A DNA stretch of 63,258 bases. Source: Paenibacillus eucommiae (GTDB lineage: Bacteria > Bacillota > Bacilli > Paenibacillales > NBRC-103111). Positions within the stretch are counted from its first letter, which is position 1. The number at the start of each line of letters is the position of its first letter. Of this stretch, positions 45,312 to 54,420 are shown one piece after another. The stretch lies in the NCBI RefSeq assembly GCF_017874215.1, contig NZ_JAGGLB010000044.1, positions 1 through 63,258 on the forward strand. The letters run 5' to 3'. The translations under genes and the position numbers were made by a program. Below the pieces are notes generated by a model. It worked only from the letters and a program-made list of their open reading frames with translations. It had not been told where the DNA came from and ran no database searches.

Positions 45312-48300
45312 ATGAATAACAAACCTGCACGCCCGCCGACGGCACCTTACAGCGGCGGGTTTTATGTATTGAAGCAACTCTGGATTTTTTTAAGGCGAAG
45401 AAGGCTGCTGATCGCGGGATCAGCCCTGCTCGCCACGTTATCAGCCGCGCTGAGTCTGGCGCCGTATCTGCTGGTATATGTTTCGATTCGTGCCATGATG
45501 GAGCCGGCTGCTTCCAGCGGCACCCCTATGGCACTGATTGGCGGCGCTGCCGTTGCCGCAATCGTGCTGAAGTCATGCTCCATGATCGGATCGCATCATC
45601 TGGCTCATCAGACCGCCTATTCGCTGTTGTACGATCTTCGTTTGGCACTGGCCCGTAAGCTGGCCAGGCTGCCGCTCGGACTTTTCCAAAAGCGGGACAC
45701 GGGTCAATTGAAGCATACCATGAACGAGCAGGTTGAGCGGGTGGAAGAAGGAATCGCTCATTTGATTCCCGACACGTTGTCTTCGGTAGCTGTACCGCTG
45801 ATCGCTTATGCTGCGATGTTTGCACTGGATTGGCGGTTGGCGCTTGCAGCTGCGGCTGCGGCCCCTCTGCTGTTTATCGCGTATCGGACGGTGCAGCGGA
45901 AAATAAGCGGCTACAGCCATCAGTATGGGGAAGCCCAGGCACGGCTCTCGTCCGCGCTGTTTCGTTATGTCAACGGCATGAAGGTGATCAAGGCATTTGC
46001 GCGTTCGGATTATGCTTACGGAGAATTCGCAGAAGCGGTAAAAGACAGCGAACAGCTGACAACTACGCTTCACTTGCGCAGCCTGAAGACGAAGTCGGTA
46101 ACGGTCATCCTGTCGCGGGCGCCACTGCTGCTGGTGCTGCCGCTCGGGACCCTGCTCTACGCTAATGGCTCCCTTTCCCTTGCGACATTGGTTTTCTTCA
46201 TGCTCGTTACGATGGGCATCGGTAAGCCGCTGCTCAAACTGATGGGAACAGGCGGCATGATTTCCTTTCGCATTGCTGGCGCTGTTCGCGAGGTAGTCGC
46301 ATTACTGGAAGAGAAGGAACTGCCCGAACCGAAGGAGCCGAAACGACCCTTAGGCTTTGCCATTAGCCTGGACGAGGTGTCCTTTGGCTATGGCGGCAAA
46401 ACGGTGCTGAACAAGGTGAACCTTCATGTGCCTGAAGGGAAATTAACGGCGCTTGTCGGTCCGTCCGGGGCAGGCAAATCGACGATCGCACGATTGATCG
46501 CGCGCTTCTGGGATGCAGACGGGGGAACGGTGTCCATTGGCGGCACGGACGTTCGGGATATGGCCGCAGATCAACGGATGGCACTGCTTTCCTTTGTGTT
46601 CCAGGATGAATTTTTGTTCGAGGAGTCGATCCTGGAAAATATCCGCAAAGGTCGCGTCAGTGCAACTGATGAGGAAGTGATCGAGGCGGCGAAAACAGCT
46701 TGCTGCCATGATTGGATTATGCAGTTACCGGAGCAGTACGATACGGTCGTCGGGCAGCAGGGAGGTACTCTCAGCGGGGGCGAACGGCAGCTCATCGCGA
46801 TTGCGCGGGCCATCGTCAAGGATGCTCCCATTGTAATTTTGGACGAGGCCACCGCTTTCGTTGATCCTGAAAACGAAGGACGCATCCGCGAGGCCTTGTC
46901 CGCACTGATGAACGGCAGCAATGGCGCAAGCAAAACGATGCTGATGATCGCCCATCGCCTAAGCAGTATCGTTCATGCGGACCAGATTGTTGTCATGAAC
47001 GAGGGGACGGCTTCTGCGGCCGGCACGCATGCCCAATTGCTGCACGAGTGCGAACTGTATCGGCAAATGTGGAACGCGTATCAAACGACTCCTGCAATCA
47101 GCTCTTTTCGTTCAAAGGATCACGTGCGTCTCCCCGCAGCACTTCCTACTGAAGAAGGAGGCTTGGCCCCGTCTGGTGGGAAGGAGGCCAGTGACGACGC
47201 CCATGATCCGGACGCTGCTCAGGTTGGATGGCTGACGTCTTCGTTCCGGGTCCAGCTCAGACAGCTTGCGGGTGGCGATTATCCGCAGTTTCTTAGGAGC
47301 GTACGGTTCGCTGCGCTGGAAAGCCCGTTTATCGTGGCCGTGCCGCTATGTGCCGCGTTTGCTGTCTACGGCTTATGGACGGGCAACCTTTCACTGGCCT
47401 GGTCCGGTATTGGCTTGCTGCTGGCGGCTTTCGCCGGCCAAGGGTTGTTGTTTTACCACGGACAGAGCCATGCGTTGCGGCTTGAAGGCAACATTCGCAC
47501 CCGCCTGCGCGGAAGGCTGGGCATTCATTTGCGCAAGCTGCCACTCGGCTTCTATGACACACAACCAGCTTCGACGATTGAAAGCCGATTACGCGTCGAT
47601 GTGCACAACAGCGCGCTGTCTCACACGATTGCCATGATGTCTGTACGCGGGCTGCTTGCTGCGCTGATTACGGCGTTTCTGTTGTTTGCTCTGGATTGGC
47701 GGCTTGCTTGCGTAGCGCTTGCCGGCGTTCCGCTGTCGCTCGTGGTTACCGCTGCAGCCAACCGCAAGTTTGCAGATTTGCTGAACATACTGGATGAGCC
47801 GCGCAAGGAGACCAATCGGCGAATAACGGAATATATTCGCGGCATCCCCCTGATCCAGGCATTTGGCCTGCGAAATGACCAGCTCCGTCCCTTCATAGAA
47901 GCGATGGGGGTGTATCGTGACCGGAGCATTGCCTACAACCGGAAGCTGGCTTCCTATATCGCGCTGGACAGCGTGGTGTTCGAGCTGGGCTTTGCAGCTG
48001 TGTTGGCCGTTGGGACCAGCTTGTATGCGCAAGGATCAGTCGATCCGCTTACGCTTGCGCTGGTTTTGCTGTTGACTCTGGGCTTGTATGAACCACTTCC
48101 CCTGCTGGAGCTGGCGGGCTTCCGAAGACTATTGCAGCGCTCCTTGTGGAACCTGAATGACATATTCGGTGCCAAACCACTGCCGGAACCCTTGCCGAAT
48201 GAGGAGCAGAAATTAAGAAGCTATGAGATCGCATTTGACCAGGTGTCATTTTCCTACGGGGAGCGGCCCATTCTCCAGGACATAACGCTGCGCATCCCCG

Positions 48301-48986
48301 AGGGGAAGGTGACGGCGCTGGTCGGACCGTCGGGAAGCGGCAAGACGACCCTGCTCAATCTGATTTCTCGCTTCTGGGACGTCCATCAAGGCAGCGTGAC
48401 GATCGGCGGCGCAGATGTGCGGCGGCTGCGTGCGGACACGTTAATGTCGCAGCTGTCGATGGTGTTTCAGGACGTATATTTGTTCAAGGACACGCTGCTG
48501 AATAATATCCGGTTTGGCCGTCCCGATGCGACGGACGAAGAGGTCTATACCTCGGCTGGGGCGGCACGCTGCCATGATTTTATAAGGAAACTTCCCGAAG
48601 GCTACGCAACCGTTGCAGGCGAAGGGGGCGGAAACTTGTCAGGCGGTGAAAGGCAACGGGTCTCTATTGCCCGCGCTCTACTGAAGGACGCACCGGTCTT
48701 GCTGCTGGACGAAGCAACGGCGAGCATCGATCCGGGCAACGAGCTGCTGGTAACCCAGGCGTTGCAGGAGCTTGCGAACGGCAAGACGGTGGTGGTGATT
48801 GCCCATCGGCTGCATACGATTCGCGGCGCGGATCAGATTATCGTGCTGGAGAAGGGGCGGGTCATCGATGCCGGAGGCCATGCGGAACTACTGGAGCGTT
48901 GCGGCTTGTATCAACGATTCTGGCATGAGCGATTGCAAGCCGAAACGCGCGAATGGAACAGCAAGAACATACAACAAACCCATTAA
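45312..48986 (+). CDS. Single-chain ABC transporter TMD-NBD-TMD-NBD, YbtPQ/IrtAB-like siderophore transporter
   Basis: 1224 residues made of two complete exporter-type half-transporters. NBD1 has Walker A GPSGAGKST (about 381), LSGGERQLIAIARA and ILDEATAFVDPENE. NBD2 has GPSGSGKTT (about 1004), LSGGERQRVSIARA and LLDEATASIDPGNE. The DEATAFxDPENE form is characteristic of the siderophore transporters YbtP and IrtA, which import ferric siderophores despite an exporter fold. In those systems the halves are separate proteins; here they are joined by a linker at about 595-640. Fur box, adjacent AraC regulator and downstream binding lipoprotein all support iron acquisition. Import or export cannot be told from sequence alone. 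Confidence 0.9.
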   Translation: MNNKPARPPTAPYSGGFYVLKQLWIFLRRRRLLIAGSALLATLSAALSLAPYLLVYVSIRAMMEPAASSGTPMALIGGAAVAAIVLKSCSMIGSHHLAHQTAYSLLYDLRLALARKLARLPLGLFQKRDTGQLKHTMNEQVERVEEGIAHLIPDTLSSVAVPLIAYAAMFALDWRLALAAAAAAPLLFIAYRTVQRKISGYSHQYGEAQARLSSALFRYVNGMKVIKAFARSDYAYGEFAEAVKDSEQLTTTLHLRSLKTKSVTVILSRAPLLLVLPLGTLLYANGSLSLATLVFFMLVTMGIGKPLLKLMGTGGMISFRIAGAVREVVALLEEKELPEPKEPKRPLGFAISLDEVSFGYGGKTVLNKVNLHVPEGKLTALVGPSGAGKSTIARLIARFWDADGGTVSIGGTDVRDMAADQRMALLSFVFQDEFLFEESILENIRKGRVSATDEEVIEAAKTACCHDWIMQLPEQYDTVVGQQGGTLSGGERQLIAIARAIVKDAPIVILDEATAFVDPENEGRIREALSALMNGSNGASKTMLMIAHRLSSIVHADQIVVMNEGTASAAGTHAQLLHECELYRQMWNAYQTTPAISSFRSKDHVRLPAALPTEEGGLAPSGGKEASDDAHDPDAAQVGWLTSSFRVQLRQLAGGDYPQFLRSVRFAALESPFIVAVPLCAAFAVYGLWTGNLSLAWSGIGLLLAAFAGQGLLFYHGQSHALRLEGNIRTRLRGRLGIHLRKLPLGFYDTQPASTIESRLRVDVHNSALSHTIAMMSVRGLLAALITAFLLFALDWRLACVALAGVPLSLVVTAAANRKFADLLNILDEPRKETNRRITEYIRGIPLIQAFGLRNDQLRPFIEAMGVYRDRSIAYNRKLASYIALDSVVFELGFAAVLAVGTSLYAQGSVDPLTLALVLLLTLGLYEPLPLLELAGFRRLLQRSLWNLNDIFGAKPLPEPLPNEEQKLRSYEIAFDQVSFSYGERPILQDITLRIPEGKVTALVGPSGSGKTTLLNLISRFWDVHQGSVTIGGADVRRLRADTLMSQLSMVFQDVYLFKDTLLNNIRFGRPDATDEEVYTSAGAARCHDFIRKLPEGYATVAGEGGGNLSGGERQRVSIARALLKDAPVLLLDEATASIDPGNELLVTQALQELANGKTVVVIAHRLHTIRGADQIIVLEKGRVIDAGGHAELLERCGLYQRFWHERLQAETREWNSKNIQQTH

Positions 48987-49015
48987 ACGAAATGGATCAA
49001 AGGAGATCAACTACC

Positions 49016-50002
49016 ATGAAAATACGGAAACATTTATGTATCGCCCTCGTCATCTTCCTGTTATCGACGATTACCGCCGCTTGCGGCGGAAGCGCACCTG
49101 TGGTTTCCCCAACGGCTGATGCGTCTGCAAAGGAACCAACAGAAAGCGTGGGCTTGTATCCCCGAACCATTTCGGATGCCAAAACCAGCAGTGTCGAGCT
49201 AAAAGCGCATCCCGAGCGAATCGCAGTCATGGATTATGTTATTTTCAGCCATCTTGTATCGCTTGATTATTTTCCGGCAGCGGCCAAAATGTTCAATTCC
49301 TACATCACAAAGATGCCGGCGGTCAAGCCGCTGCTGAAAGACAGGGAGATTATCGATTTAGGGGAATGGGAAGGGATCAATTTAGAGAAGACAGCTTCAG
49401 TGGAGCCGGATTTGATCCTGGCCAGTACTGCGGATGCAGATAAAGTGTATGAACATCTTGGCGCGATCGCTCCGGTTGTGTTTTTCGATCCGCAAAAGAT
49501 GGGGAACACGGAAACGGATTGGAAGTGGGGAATTCGGGAGGTAGCCAAGGTCATTGCCCAAGAGAAAAAGGCCGAGGAGGTCATTATCAAGACCGAGCAG
49601 GCAATGGCTGAAAATAAACCGGCGTTTGCTGCACACAGCAATGAAAGTGTCGTTTTTTCCTTTTATTCAGATAGCCGTGGCGGTTTTGTGCTGCAATCGT
49701 ACAAAGCCATGCGCGTTTATTATGAAGGGCTGGGACTGAAGCCCGCCATAGAAAACGATGCGATGCAGACCTTGTCACTCGAGGGGATGCTGGAGCTGAA
49801 TCCGGATCACCTGTTTATTTTTGAGGCGGATAGTGGCGCAACGGAAAAAGAAATTGAAGAACTGAAAAAAAATAAAGTGTGGCATTCGTTGAGCGCAGCG
49901 AAACAAAATCATGTCTATTTCCTCGACAGCTCCATTGGTGTGATGTCTCCTGTCAATATTTTATATGGGATTGAAGAAATCGACAAAGCTATGAACAGGT
50001 AA
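49016..50002 (+). CDS. Iron-siderophore ABC-type binding lipoprotein
   Basis: 328 residues. Signal peptide with lipobox (TITAACG). FecB/FhuD-like fold (HPERIAVMDYVIFSHLVSLDYFP, LEKTASVEPDLILAST, AIAPVVFFDP, KNKVWHSLSAAKQNHVYFLD). ATG 49016 has AAAGGAG upstream; the frame runs back into the end of the transporter gene. Twenty-nine bases separate it from that gene, so both share the Fur-controlled promoter. It should capture the ferric siderophore at the cell surface. A binding protein next to a YbtPQ-like transporter, with no BtuC-type permease, is unusual. Confidence 0.88.
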   Translation: MKIRKHLCIALVIFLLSTITAACGGSAPVVSPTADASAKEPTESVGLYPRTISDAKTSSVELKAHPERIAVMDYVIFSHLVSLDYFPAAAKMFNSYITKMPAVKPLLKDREIIDLGEWEGINLEKTASVEPDLILASTADADKVYEHLGAIAPVVFFDPQKMGNTETDWKWGIREVAKVIAQEKKAEEVIIKTEQAMAENKPAFAAHSNESVVFSFYSDSRGGFVLQSYKAMRVYYEGLGLKPAIENDAMQTLSLEGMLELNPDHLFIFEADSGATEKEIEELKKNKVWHSLSAAKQNHVYFLDSSIGVMSPVNILYGIEEIDKAMNR

Positions 50003-50146
50003 TGACTAATACTCCATACCGACTCTTGCCTTGTGTACAAGTTAGGCGGATGAGTTGTCCACATGTGGATTACACATCTCGTTTGGGATGTACACAACGT
50101 CTGTGGATATAGGCGTCTTCTTAATGCAATAACAGTCTACACATAT

Positions 50147-50181
50147 AAACAGACGGTCCTTCGGGATAGTCTGTTTCTTTC
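50147..50181 (+). terminator. Intrinsic terminator after the iron operon
   Basis: AAACAGAC (50147-50154) pairs with GTCTGTTT (50169-50176), followed by a T-rich tail. It separates the iron operon from the convergent response-regulator gene. Confidence 0.75.
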
Positions 50182-50240
50182 TTCTTAGAACAGGCTGGCT
50201 AAATCAATAGGGACGAGATTACATTCATTTCTGCATTTGT

Positions 50241-50927
50241 TTATTCCTCGTTTAGTTGTTGGGTCAGAGAACCCAGCAATCCAGTTTCAAAACCTTTGAC
50301 AACGGCCCCGATTCGCGTTTTTACCCCAAGCTTTTGGTTAATGGAGGTTAAGTGATATTCAACGGTTCGCTGGCTCATGGCCAGGTTATGTGCGATTTCC
50401 TTGTTCGTCATTTCCTGGGCAATTTGTTCCAATACCTCACGTTCTGTGGGAGTTAGTGCTTCGATTGATGGTTTTTTCATTACGTTTTCGGACACGAGTA
50501 CATGACCTAGCATGCTTTGTTTGATTGCATTAATAATCTGGCCGTAGGTAGCCTGTTTGGACAAGTAGGCGTGGACACCAATTTCGTAGGCTTTGCTGTA
50601 GAACTCGTCGTAGGTGTATCCGGACAGCATGATCATTTTCAACGCTAACCCGAAACGTTCCTTGAGCTGCCTTGCGACCTGAAAGCCATCCAAATGTGGC
50701 ATGGAAATATCCATAATCAGTACATCCGGGCGACAGCTATCGATCTCACTCAGCAAGACACGAGGATCGTTGAACGTGCGCGGCACCTCGATTCCTGGCT
50801 CCTTGCTAAGCCGGTTTTTCAGCCCCTCCATGACTAACGGATGATCATCCAGCAATATAACTCTTATATTTTTCTCGCTCTTCGCATTCTTTTCATTCAT
50901 TTCATTTTTCTCGTTACTCACGTTCAA
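50241..50927 (-). CDS. ComA/NarL-type response regulator
   Basis: About 228 residues. Receiver domain with acidic pocket (LLDDHP), phospho-acceptor Asp near residue 73 (LIMDISMP) and conserved Lys (YLSKQA). LuxR-type helix-turn-helix at the C-terminus (LTPTEREVLEQIAQEMTNKEIAHNLAMSQRTVEYHLTSINQKLGV). The TNKEIA..L..S.RTVEYHLTSI pattern is close to ComA of Bacillus. Translation begins at TTG 50927 or a near GTG or ATG; the exact start is unclear. It overlaps the kinase gene by 14 bases, so the two are coupled. Confidence 0.88.
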   Translation of the reverse strand: MNVSNEKNEMNEKNAKSEKNIRVILLDDHPLVMEGLKNRLSKEPGIEVPRTFNDPRVLLSEIDSCRPDVLIMDISMPHLDGFQVARQLKERFGLALKMIMLSGYTYDEFYSKAYEIGVHAYLSKQATYGQIINAIKQSMLGHVLVSENVMKKPSIEALTPTEREVLEQIAQEMTNKEIAHNLAMSQRTVEYHLTSINQKLGVKTRIGAVVKGFETGLLGSLTQQLNEE

Positions 50928-53310
50928 CCTGGGATTCCTCCTTTATAAGCGGCAGTCTGATCATGACACTGGTTCCTTGGCCGGGTGCTGAATCGATGCT
51001 TGTCTCTCCGCCCAGGTGGCGAATACTGTTCCGAACGGAAATGAGGCCGAAACGCTTTTGGCCGGATGATTGACTAAATACCTCATTGACTTGAAATCCC
51101 TGTCCGTCATCGGTGACCTGGCAGTAGAGCCTGTCCGGCTCACTCCAGAGATGAACCTGGACTTTTGTGGCCCCAGCATGCTTCAGAACGTTATGAAGAA
51201 GCTCGCGGATCGTCCGGAAAATATGGTTTTTGATCAGCTCTTGCCGGGGCTCTCCATCTGGTAATTGATAGATCAGCTCCATCCGGGTCCGGCTTTTCTC
51301 CTTTAGCGTGCGCAGCAGCCAGTCAAGTGCATCTTTCAGATCCCCTCTATCAATAATATGAGGATATAGATCGTCACACATTTTGCGAATGTCATGCTGT
51401 GAGTCATAAAGACACTGCAGCCAGGCTGCCACGTTTTCGCGGGCACCTTCTCCTGTATCGTGCAGCTCTTCCAGATCGCGTGTCAGAAATATTAGATTTT
51501 GCAGTAGGTGGTCATGTAAAAAGTAAGAGGTCCGGATACGTTCTGCCTCCTGGCTCTCCAGCAGCAGCTGGTTAAACTGGCGGATATCGCTAACTTGACG
51601 CTCGTAGAGAACAGCCTGGTCTTTGTTCCGATCATATTCTCTTTGCAGCCGGGAGAGCAGCTTTACATTAATCAGGATTTGTATAGCTTCAATCCGCCCC
51701 TTATCTATAATAGCCTGCTCCTCTGCCGAGAACAGCGTCCCGTTTTCTTTGGGGCCAACACACAGATAGCCGCTTATTTCCTGACTCTGACTCTGACTCT
51801 TATCCTGATCCTGATCCTGAATCTGACTAAGCTCAATAACCTGAGCAAAATCAAACGACTGCAGGAGCCCGGAACTATCCAGATGAACCAGCTTTTCTTT
51901 CTCCAGCGCTTTATATTTACCCGTTCCGTGGAAGAAAAAGTGCTGTCCGTCATTCCAGATCAGACACATGCCTTCCGTCTCCACCATGCTGTGCAGCATG
52001 TCGGCAAACAAGCGCAGCATTTCACGGGTATTTTTCTGTTCGGCCATTTCGATGGACAACCGGAGCTGCTGCTGCCCGAGCCAGTCCTTGCGCCGTTCCG
52101 CTTTGCGCCTGAACAGGATAAGGCTGCGCTGATAAATATAGGTCAGCAGTAGAAAACCGGTAAACAGCACAATCAGCGAGAGCGAGGTGTCCAGCTTAAC
52201 GGCAGCTGCGAATAAAATAAACGCAATAAGAACATACACACCATGAATCAGAATACGAGGAATGTAGAGTCTGATGTCCAGCATATTGCGCTGCACGAGC
52301 ACATAGGTAATGAGGCAAGAGAGCGGGATGAAGCCGATCAGCGTATATTCAATCGGCATGATATATCTGCCTATGACAAGCGCTGGCAGTGCATACAGCA
52401 GAATAAAGGGAAGCAGACAGAGCACAATGCCTACGCATAGCACAAACTGCTGATTTTTTTCAACCCGGTTAAACCATTTTCGGTAATGATATGTGAGCCA
52501 TACTAATAGTACAAGCGTCGCGATAATAGAGACGTAAAGCAGCGCGGCGGATATATTGCCAGTCGAAGAAACAGCAGCACCTTTATATTCATAGGTATTA
52601 TTCAACATATAAACATTATAATACACCAGTATTAAATAAAAAATGGAGCAAAGGACGCTATATACTTGATACGACAGTAACAGCTTTTCAAATCGTTTTT
52701 GCATATTGCTGAACATAAAAGATAAGTAAAAGCTGAGCAGCAAATAGGGCAGCCAGGCGCCGCAAAACAGAAGAACAAAATAGGCCGGCATCACCAGTGG
52801 ACTATAGGTAGACAGGATGCAGCATGCCATCAGCAGATTCAGGATACAGAACAGGCGCATGACTTTGGATGTTGGCCTGCTTCGGATAGCAAACCAGCCA
52901 ATACCGAGCAGCAGGAGCTCCAGTACGCCGGAGAGCAGAATGGTATAGATGTCACGTGTTTCTGAGACGACTTGATAGTGCTGCTGCTGCCCATTTTGCT
53001 TTAATACAAGCAGATCTGAAGCATTTTGGATCAAATAAAGGTCCCCATGACTCAATAATTCCGGTTGGCGCTCACTTCCCAGTGACAATATAATATCTCC
53101 AGGAATAATATTCCAGTAGTTTCCCTTGCCGGCAGAGATCACTTCATTTACGACCCACTGGCTGCGGTCATTTTCGGTGATGACGATCCCTATGTAGGGG
53201 TTTTTATAAGCCGAAATATGAACATAAATCGAGAACAGGATGAAGCACAGCATGAAAATATACAAAAAATGTTTACTATTAAATGGGATTAGTCCCCGCA
53301 TGGAACGCAT
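50914..53310 (-). CDS. ComP-like sensor histidine kinase with N-terminal PDZ-like and polytopic sensor region
   Basis: 798 residues. A first membrane helix is followed by an extracellular PDZ-like segment (GNYWNIIPGDIILSLGSE), then about eight membrane segments to residue 400, the architecture of ComP. The cytoplasmic part has a GAF-like region, the HisKA_3 box (AERIRTSYFLHDHLLQNL, His about 599) and the HATPase (RELLHNVLKHAGAT, VTDDGQGF, FGLISVRNSIRHLGG). A Gln/Asp/Ser low-complexity stretch (QDQDQDKSQSQSQ, about 500) comes from hexamer repeats. No comQ or comX pheromone gene is seen upstream, so the ligand is unknown. Confidence 0.88.
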   Translation of the reverse strand: MRSMRGLIPFNSKHFLYIFMLCFILFSIYVHISAYKNPYIGIVITENDRSQWVVNEVISAGKGNYWNIIPGDIILSLGSERQPELLSHGDLYLIQNASDLLVLKQNGQQQHYQVVSETRDIYTILLSGVLELLLLGIGWFAIRSRPTSKVMRLFCILNLLMACCILSTYSPLVMPAYFVLLFCGAWLPYLLLSFYLSFMFSNMQKRFEKLLLSYQVYSVLCSIFYLILVYYNVYMLNNTYEYKGAAVSSTGNISAALLYVSIIATLVLLVWLTYHYRKWFNRVEKNQQFVLCVGIVLCLLPFILLYALPALVIGRYIMPIEYTLIGFIPLSCLITYVLVQRNMLDIRLYIPRILIHGVYVLIAFILFAAAVKLDTSLSLIVLFTGFLLLTYIYQRSLILFRRKAERRKDWLGQQQLRLSIEMAEQKNTREMLRLFADMLHSMVETEGMCLIWNDGQHFFFHGTGKYKALEKEKLVHLDSSGLLQSFDFAQVIELSQIQDQDQDKSQSQSQEISGYLCVGPKENGTLFSAEEQAIIDKGRIEAIQILINVKLLSRLQREYDRNKDQAVLYERQVSDIRQFNQLLLESQEAERIRTSYFLHDHLLQNLIFLTRDLEELHDTGEGARENVAAWLQCLYDSQHDIRKMCDDLYPHIIDRGDLKDALDWLLRTLKEKSRTRMELIYQLPDGEPRQELIKNHIFRTIRELLHNVLKHAGATKVQVHLWSEPDRLYCQVTDDGQGFQVNEVFSQSSGQKRFGLISVRNSIRHLGGETSIDSAPGQGTSVMIRLPLIKEESQVERE

Positions 53311-53463
53311 AATCGATCACCTGCTCAAATGGAATTACAACGAAACTTTAAACTTTTATTTAGATTATCATACCTTGCCTAAAAAGAAACCCGCATAACC
53401 CCCTGAAATCCGGTGGAGTTCCCGCAAATCTTTGGCGTGATCACGCAAGCGCTCCTAAAACCG

Positions 53464-53499
53464 GCATAACTAGATGCATAACTAGATGCATAACTAGAT
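53464..53499. repeat. Three 12-bp tandem repeats
   Basis: GCATAACTAGAT occurs three times without change (53464-53475, 53476-53487, 53488-53499) in the gap between the divergent kinase genes. The rest of 53311-53579 shows no convincing gene. A short minus-strand frame covers it but has no RBS or pheromone-like features. Confidence 0.9.
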
Positions 53500-53579
53500 G
53501 CCGATGCCGTCAATTGAGTTATTGATTTATTAATATGATAATGGTAAAATAATACAAATTTAGCTGTGGGGTGATCTGT

Positions 53580-54269
53580 TTGCAAACGACACTAATAACT
53601 TTTGATGGATGGGCTGCATCAGGAAAATCAACGTGTGCTTCGATGCTAGCCAAGCATCTGGGATGGCCCCTTCTAAGCACCGGAACGGCGCACCGATTCA
53701 ATGCATGGCTAATGCTGCAGCAAAAGATCAATATCTTCGATGCAAACGAAGTAGCCGATTACCTCAAACACGTAGATATTTATTTTCAAACAAAGGACGG
53801 TAAACTTATACCTCATTTTAATGGTGCTGTTCCAGCTCCAAATACTTTGTTTTCTAACGAGGTAAGAAGCATTCTGCCCCATGTAACCAAAATTCCTGAA
53901 GTTTGTCGTACACTTGCACAGCATTTGCGGGAAGGGATTAAAGGACTTGACGTTGTAGCAGAGGGTCATGGATTAGGTACGGGCATATTTCCAGAGGCTG
54001 ATTTGAAATTTTTTTGTGATGCGCCCTTATGGATTCGAGCTAAAAGAAGATGGAGCCAGCAAGTAAGCGAAGGTATTTCCTTATCCCTGGAAGAGACAAG
54101 CGCGGAAATCGTGAAACGTGATACTAGCGATAAGGAGCGGGAAGTCAATGCTGTAAGAAAAAGTGACGATATGATCGGAATTGACACTGAACGGTTTGCA
54201 ACCGATGAATGTCTACAGTTCATGATACAAGCTTTTCGACTAAGAAACTTGGGAGATGGAGTTATTTGA
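53580..54269 (+). CDS. Cytidylate kinase-like P-loop nucleotide kinase
   Basis: About 229 residues from TTG 53580, with GGGGTGA upstream; GTG 53571 is possible. P-loop FDGWAASGKSTCAS at the N-terminus and a CMP-kinase-like start of the core (LGWPLLSTGTAHR) resemble the (d)CMP kinase family. The lid-like region WIRAKRRWSQQVSEGISLSLEETSAEIVKRDTSDKERE matches the family's RR and D..R pattern. It is not the essential cmk gene by context (no rpsA neighbour), so it may be a paralogue with another substrate. AT-rich like its neighbours. Confidence 0.75.
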   Translation: MQTTLITFDGWAASGKSTCASMLAKHLGWPLLSTGTAHRFNAWLMLQQKINIFDANEVADYLKHVDIYFQTKDGKLIPHFNGAVPAPNTLFSNEVRSILPHVTKIPEVCRTLAQHLREGIKGLDVVAEGHGLGTGIFPEADLKFFCDAPLWIRAKRRWSQQVSEGISLSLEETSAEIVKRDTSDKEREVNAVRKSDDMIGIDTERFATDECLQFMIQAFRLRNLGDGVI

Positions 54270-54323
54270 AATTTTGAACAAGAGTTGTATGATCCATTTG
54301 TTTATCCACTTATTAAAAAAACA

Positions 54324-54345
54324 TCAGGAACGTCCTGACGTTTTG
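54324..54345 (+). terminator. Short hairpin terminator after the kinase gene
   Basis: TCAGGA (54324-54329) pairs with TCCTGA (54333-54338), then CGTTTT. The following TTGCTCAACAGCTATGCTCA word recurs near 57.03 kb. Confidence 0.55.
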
Positions 54346-54420
54346 CTCAACAGCTATGCTCATTTATTTCACCGAGAAAGATGCACAGAGAATCGATGAA
54401 ATGGGACGTATATTAGTTTC

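Noticed and set aside
53379..53585. Possible ComX-like pheromone precursor upstream of the ComP-like gene
   Set aside because: The frame mostly encodes the 12-bp tandem repeat (ASSYASSYASSY), lacks the C-terminal Trp expected for ComX, has no RBS, and no comQ is nearby.
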